Source: Mucilaginibacter ginsenosidivorax (GTDB lineage: Bacteria > Bacteroidota > Bacteroidia > Sphingobacteriales > Sphingobacteriaceae). Taken from it: a stretch of 64,000 nt of DNA. This document shows positions 60,338 to 64,000 of the stretch, in pieces. The position numbers were made by a program, and so were the translations under genes. Every line of letters starts with the position of its first letter. The stretch's first letter is position 1. Below the pieces are notes generated by a model. The model ran no database searches and was not told the origin of the DNA. It saw nothing but the letters and a program-made list of their open reading frames with translations. Location: the NCBI RefSeq assembly GCF_007971525.1, contig NZ_CP042437.1, forward strand, positions 5,456,001-5,520,000. Reading direction: 5' to 3'.

Positions 60338-62581
60338 CTAAACCAAATCAAACCTATCCAAATTCATAACCTTGGTCCAGGCGGCAATAAAATCGTTAAC
60401 AAATTTTCTTCCGCCGTCTGCACAGGCATAAACTTCGGCAATGGCCCTAAGTTCGGAGTTAGAGCCGAAGATCAGGTCAACACGGGTGCCGGTCCATTTA
60501 ATTTCTCCTGTAGTCCTGTCCGATCCTGTAAATACCAGGCCGGCATCTGATGTTGGCTTCCAGGTGGTCGACAAATCAAGCAGATTTACGAAAAAATCGT
60601 TGGTAAGTGTTTCCGGTCGTTTGGTTAACACGCCATGCTGCGATCCGTTAAAATTGATACCTAATACGCGCATCCCACCAATCAAAGCCGTTAGTTCCGG
60701 CGCCGTCAATGTCAGCAGTTGTGCTTTATCAATCAGCATTGCTTCAGCGGCGCTGGAATGCTGAGGATTAAAATAGTTACGGAAACCATCGGCACCGGGT
60801 TCAAGGTATTCAAATGATTCCACGTCGGTTTGTTCTTGTGATGCATCGGCCCGGCCCGGTGTAAAAGGCACAATAACATCTAAGCCAGCATTTTTAGCTG
60901 CTTGCTCGATACCTGCAGATCCGGCTAAAATAATCAGGTCGGCAATAGAAACGCTTTTACCATTGGTTTGAGCGTTGTTAAAATCATGTTGGATACCTTC
61001 AAGCGCTGATAAAACATGTGCCAGCTGAGTTGGGTTATTTACTTCCCAATCCTTTTGCGGCGCAAGGCGAACGCGTGCACCGTTGGCGCCTCCACGTTTA
61101 TCAGAACCGCGGAATGTTGATGCCGATGCCCATGCGGTTGATACCAATTGCGACACGGAAAGTCCCGAATCGAGAATTTTGCCTTTCAGTGCAGCTATGT
61201 CGCTATCATCAATTAAAGGATGACTAACAGCCGGAATAGGATCCTGCCATATCAATACTTCGGCAGGTACGTCCGGGCCGAGGTAGCGGGCACGCGGGCC
61301 CATATCGCGGTGAGTGAGTTTAAACCAGGCGCGCGAAAATGCATCGGCAAATTCGCCGGGGTTTTCGTAAAAATGCCTTGAAACTTTCTCATATGCCGGG
61401 TCAACTTTTAAAGCAATATCTGATGTAAGCATAAACGGCGCATGGCTTTTTGCCGGGTCATGCGCATCGGGTATTAAACCCGCGCCTGCATCGTCTTTAG
61501 GTTTCCATTGGTGTGCGCCGCCCGGGCCTTTGGTTAGCTCCCATTCGTAACCAAACAGGTTTTCAAAATAGTTGTTGCTCCATTGCGTAGGTGTGGTGGT
61601 CCAGGCTCCCTCTAAACCGCTGGTAATCGTGTAGCCGGCGTTACCACTGCCAAAACTATTTTTCCAGCCAAGGCCCTGCTCTTCAATAGCGGCGCCAGCG
61701 GGTTCTTTGCCCACATACTGGCCCGGATCGGCGGCTCCATGGGTTTTACCAAAGGTATGCCCGCCGGCTATAAGCGCAACGGTTTCTTCGTCATTCATTG
61801 CCATACGGCCAAAAGTTTCGCGAATGTCGCGTGCAGATGCAAGCGGATCGGGGTTGCCGTTAGGGCCTTCGGGGTTTACATAAATTAAACCCATCTGTAC
61901 GGCAGCAAGCGGATTTTCCAGCTCACGGTCGGCAGTATAACGGGCGTCGCCCAGCCATTCTTTTTCAGACCCCCAATAAACATCCTCGGCCGGTTCCCAA
62001 ACATCGGCACGGCCGCCGCCAAAACCAAAAGGTTTTAAACCCATCGACTCCAGTGCACAGTTGCCGGTAAGTATCATCAGATCGGCCCATGACAATTTTT
62101 TGCCATATTTTTGTTTTATGGGCCAAAGCAGCAAACGTGCTTTGTCCAAATTGGCATTATCGGGCCAGCTGTTTAGCGGCGCAAACCGCTGGGTGCCAAA
62201 ACCGGCGCCGCCACGTCCGTCAGAAACCCGGTATGTACCGGCGCTGTGCCAGGCCATGCGAATAAAGAAGGGGCCATAGTGGCCATAATCGGCCGGCCAC
62301 CAATCCTGCGACGTGGTCATCAACTCAAAAATATCTTGTTTAACAGCATCCAGGTCCAGGCTTTTAAACTCTTCGGCATAATTGAATGCCTCGCCCATAG
62401 GGTTTGAAAAGAGCGAGTTTTGGCGAAGAATGTTCAGTTTTAACTGGTTGGGCCACCAGTCGCGGTTCCTGGTGCCGCTACCGGCGCTTTGCTTTAAGGC
62501 TCCGTTTAAAAACGGGCATTTTGCTGCAGCGCTGGGGCTGTTAACATCGCTTAGTTTGCTGTTATCTGCGTGGTTTTCCAT
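60338..62581 (-). CDS. katG: Catalase-peroxidase (HPI)
   Basis: 747 residues, normal for the duplicated-domain catalase-peroxidase. The distal haem pocket is in FIRMAWHSAGTYR (Arg, Trp, His), the proximal His in GGHTFGKTHGA, and the Met-Tyr-Trp adduct residues can be assigned to that Trp, to the Tyr in QMGLIYVNPEG and to RMAMND. It destroys hydrogen peroxide and, at low levels, acts as peroxidase. The C-terminal half is the degenerate second domain without haem. It is monocistronic; no OxyR gene is nearby. The preceding spacer (62582-62875) shows no gene or clear promoter motif. Confidence 0.98.
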   Translation of the reverse strand: MENHADNSKLSDVNSPSAAAKCPFLNGALKQSAGSGTRNRDWWPNQLKLNILRQNSLFSNPMGEAFNYAEEFKSLDLDAVKQDIFELMTTSQDWWPADYGHYGPFFIRMAWHSAGTYRVSDGRGGAGFGTQRFAPLNSWPDNANLDKARLLLWPIKQKYGKKLSWADLMILTGNCALESMGLKPFGFGGGRADVWEPAEDVYWGSEKEWLGDARYTADRELENPLAAVQMGLIYVNPEGPNGNPDPLASARDIRETFGRMAMNDEETVALIAGGHTFGKTHGAADPGQYVGKEPAGAAIEEQGLGWKNSFGSGNAGYTITSGLEGAWTTTPTQWSNNYFENLFGYEWELTKGPGGAHQWKPKDDAGAGLIPDAHDPAKSHAPFMLTSDIALKVDPAYEKVSRHFYENPGEFADAFSRAWFKLTHRDMGPRARYLGPDVPAEVLIWQDPIPAVSHPLIDDSDIAALKGKILDSGLSVSQLVSTAWASASTFRGSDKRGGANGARVRLAPQKDWEVNNPTQLAHVLSALEGIQHDFNNAQTNGKSVSIADLIILAGSAGIEQAAKNAGLDVIVPFTPGRADASQEQTDVESFEYLEPGADGFRNYFNPQHSSAAEAMLIDKAQLLTLTAPELTALIGGMRVLGINFNGSQHGVLTKRPETLTNDFFVNLLDLSTTWKPTSDAGLVFTGSDRTTGEIKWTGTRVDLIFGSNSELRAIAEVYACADGGRKFVNDFIAAWTKVMNLDRFDLV

Positions 62582-62875
62582 AATTAATAGGTTGTATAAG
62601 TTTATGTTTAAAATTAAGAAAATCTAATTTGAGATATCTACTTAACGTTCATAAATAAGTAATCTTTTCTGCAGGCAGCAATGGCCGTGCTGCTTTGTAC
62701 GGCAGCAGGGTTCACGGTCTCCATCTCTTAGTTTTACGCCTTCGTCGATACAAAACAGCTCTATGTCGATGCACGCTTTGGCAACTGCAATTTAAGCTGA
62801 AAATTTACCGTTAACCTGATAATTAATTAAAGGTTTAAACATCAGCCTGTTTTACGTTTAACAAACTATTAATTT

Positions 62876-63427
62876 ATGATCATACTACTTTGTGGCCTGT
62901 CGGGCGCCGGGAAAACAACCCTCGCCAAAAAAATTAAGGAAAACCTTAACCGGGTAGAAATCCAAACGGAGGTAATAGATGCCGATGAATACCGGCAGCA
63001 ATTATTCCCCGATCTTAAATATTCAAAGGATGACCGTTTTGAAAATATCAGGCGCCTGGGCTTTATAGCCAACAAGTTTAGCAACCTGGGCATAGTTACC
63101 GTCATTAGCGCCATAATGCCTTATGAGGCCATGCGGAGCCAGTTGATTGACAATTATGATGACGTTAAAGTAGTTTATGTGGATTGCCCCTTGCCTATTT
63201 TAAAAGCAAGGGATACCAAAGGCCTTTATCACAAAGCGCAGCTACCGGATGGGCATCCCGAAAAGGTATGCAATTTAACAGGTGTAAATGATCCGTTTGA
63301 AGCGCCGGTAACGCCTCACCTGTATATTAACACCTATACTCATAATATTACTGAATGCACGGGGATGCTGCTGACTTTTATACAGCAAGAGCGTCATTTA
63401 TTAAACCGGCGATATATAGCATGTTAA
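62876..63427 (+). CDS. cysC: Adenylyl-sulfate (APS) kinase
   Basis: 183 residues. Walker A GLSGAGKTT (7-15), the DxD/R region VIDADEYRQQLF, the APS-binding DDRFENIRRLGFIA and the late lid motif KGLYHKAQLPDGHP all match APS kinase. It phosphorylates adenosine 5'-phosphosulfate to PAPS, the sulfuryl donor. There is no ATP sulfurylase (CysD/CysN) in view. The gene directly downstream, 36 bp away, is a sulfotransferase, so PAPS is made here for sulfation and not only for sulfate reduction. The lid segment SAIMPYEAMR deviates from the classical SPF motif but keeps the terminal Arg. Confidence 0.9.
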   Translation: MIILLCGLSGAGKTTLAKKIKENLNRVEIQTEVIDADEYRQQLFPDLKYSKDDRFENIRRLGFIANKFSNLGIVTVISAIMPYEAMRSQLIDNYDDVKVVYVDCPLPILKARDTKGLYHKAQLPDGHPEKVCNLTGVNDPFEAPVTPHLYINTYTHNITECTGMLLTFIQQERHLLNRRYIAC

Positions 63428-63463
63428 ATATTTTCAAAATATAAACCCACTAAATTAATACTC

Positions 63464-64000
63464 ATGCAACATCAAACTTTAATCATTACCGGGATGCACC
63501 GCTCCGGAACTTCGTTAATAACAAATTGGCTTAACCGCTGCGGATTGCAAATTGGCGAAAGCCTGGTAGCCGCCGGCAATGGCAATGTTGAAGGGCACTT
63601 TGAGGACGTAGAATTTTTGAAGTTGCATGAGGAAATTTTAAATAACAACAGCCTTGATATATCGGGGCTGGTAGATGCCAAAAAGATAGAATTATCGCCT
63701 TACCAGCTGGCAAAATTGCAAGGTGTTATCAGCATAAAACAGCAGCTATATGAGCAGTGGGGCTGGAAAGATCCACGTACCTGTCTGTTTCTTGACACCT
63801 ACAGCAAGCTGCTGCCCGAAGCCAAATACCTGGTAATCATGCGCGATTACAACGCCGTTATCAGTTCGCTGATAAAAAGGGAGTTTGCTCATGTCGATAA
63901 AAAATACCTGGGCCGTAATTATCTTCAACAGATGATTTGGAAGTATTGGCGCCGCCGCCGCCGGGAAGAGAAGTTTTATACAGAGCATGCCGAAACCTAT
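63464..64000 (+). CDS. Sulfotransferase family protein, 3' end outside the window
   Basis: The first 179 residues of a PAPS-dependent sulfotransferase fold. The 5'-phosphosulfate loop is TGMHRSGTSLI (about 9-19), WGWKDPRTCLFL (about 98-109) carries a conserved Asp-Pro-Arg, and the 3'-phosphate region is VIMRDYNAVISSLIKRE. A basic RRRRR run near residue 168 and the remaining C-terminus are cut by the window end. It follows the APS kinase by 36 bp on the same strand, so its donor is supplied by the preceding gene. The acceptor (polysaccharide, lipid or small molecule) is not indicated. Confidence 0.85.
   Translation, partial: MQHQTLIITGMHRSGTSLITNWLNRCGLQIGESLVAAGNGNVEGHFEDVEFLKLHEEILNNNSLDISGLVDAKKIELSPYQLAKLQGVISIKQQLYEQWGWKDPRTCLFLDTYSKLLPEAKYLVIMRDYNAVISSLIKREFAHVDKKYLGRNYLQQMIWKYWRRRRREEKFYTEHAETY

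Overview
The window reads as a chromosomal segment of a Bacteroidota bacterium, most likely family Sphingobacteriaceae (a Mucilaginibacter- or Pedobacter-like genus; this is inference from gene content, not a database match). Supporting signs are a hybrid two-component regulator with Reg_prop, Y_Y_Y and AraC parts, a TonB-dependent receptor with an N-terminal carboxypeptidase-regulatory-like domain, DUF4199, DUF2490, DUF1080 and DivIC/FtsB-like genes, promoters of the Bacteroidota TTTG / TAnnTTTG type, starts without clear Shine-Dalgarno sequences, and many palindromic intergenic repeats. No phage, insertion sequence, CRISPR array, rRNA or complete tRNA was recognised.

Layout. 1-7.6 kb: carbohydrate sensing and degradation (3' part of a hybrid histidine kinase/AraC regulator, an ECF sigma factor, a lipoprotein alginate-lyase-like enzyme with a ricin-type lectin domain, a LacI regulator). 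8-21 kb: a TPR histidine kinase, two AraC regulators, a methyltransferase, a DUF1080 lipoprotein, an isochorismatase-like hydrolase, a GH59 galactocerebrosidase-like enzyme and a MacB/FtsX-type permease. 21-27.5 kb: a pRiA4b ORF-3-like gene with an in-frame stop at codon 7, then a putative metal-acquisition locus (small Cys protein, TonB-dependent receptor, PepSY membrane protein, heavy-metal-binding lipoprotein) and a YceI gene behind a 28-bp perfect palindrome. 27.8-44.5 kb: mostly housekeeping (FMN-type glutamate synthase, DivIC/FtsB, RhlE helicase, lspA, eno, an ABC-2 exporter pair, topoisomerase IV subunit B, cytidine deaminase, SGNH hydrolase, RRM protein). 44.6-50.4 kb: poorly characterised genes (membrane protein, propeller-like protein, DUF2251, OmpH/Skp-like, membrane patatin, DUF4199, VOC).

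51.0-57.8 kb is a complete histidine-utilisation operon (hutH, hutU, hutI, bifunctional ftcD) headed by its own MarR-family regulator, whose promoter is covered by a near-perfect palindrome. The enzymes take histidine via urocanate, imidazolone propionate and formiminoglutamate to glutamate, passing the one-carbon unit to tetrahydrofolate. 57.8-62.6 kb carries a NagB-PIG-L fusion, a gene-free stretch with terminator-like hairpins and a tRNA-like fragment, and katG. The window ends in an APS kinase/sulfotransferase pair that probably opens a sulfation cluster beyond the right edge.

Intergenic space is dense in palindromic repeats of at least five kinds. One ends a DUF2945 gene fragment, one lies inside the hut operon between hutU and hutI, and one occurs twice in tandem just upstream of the hut promoter.
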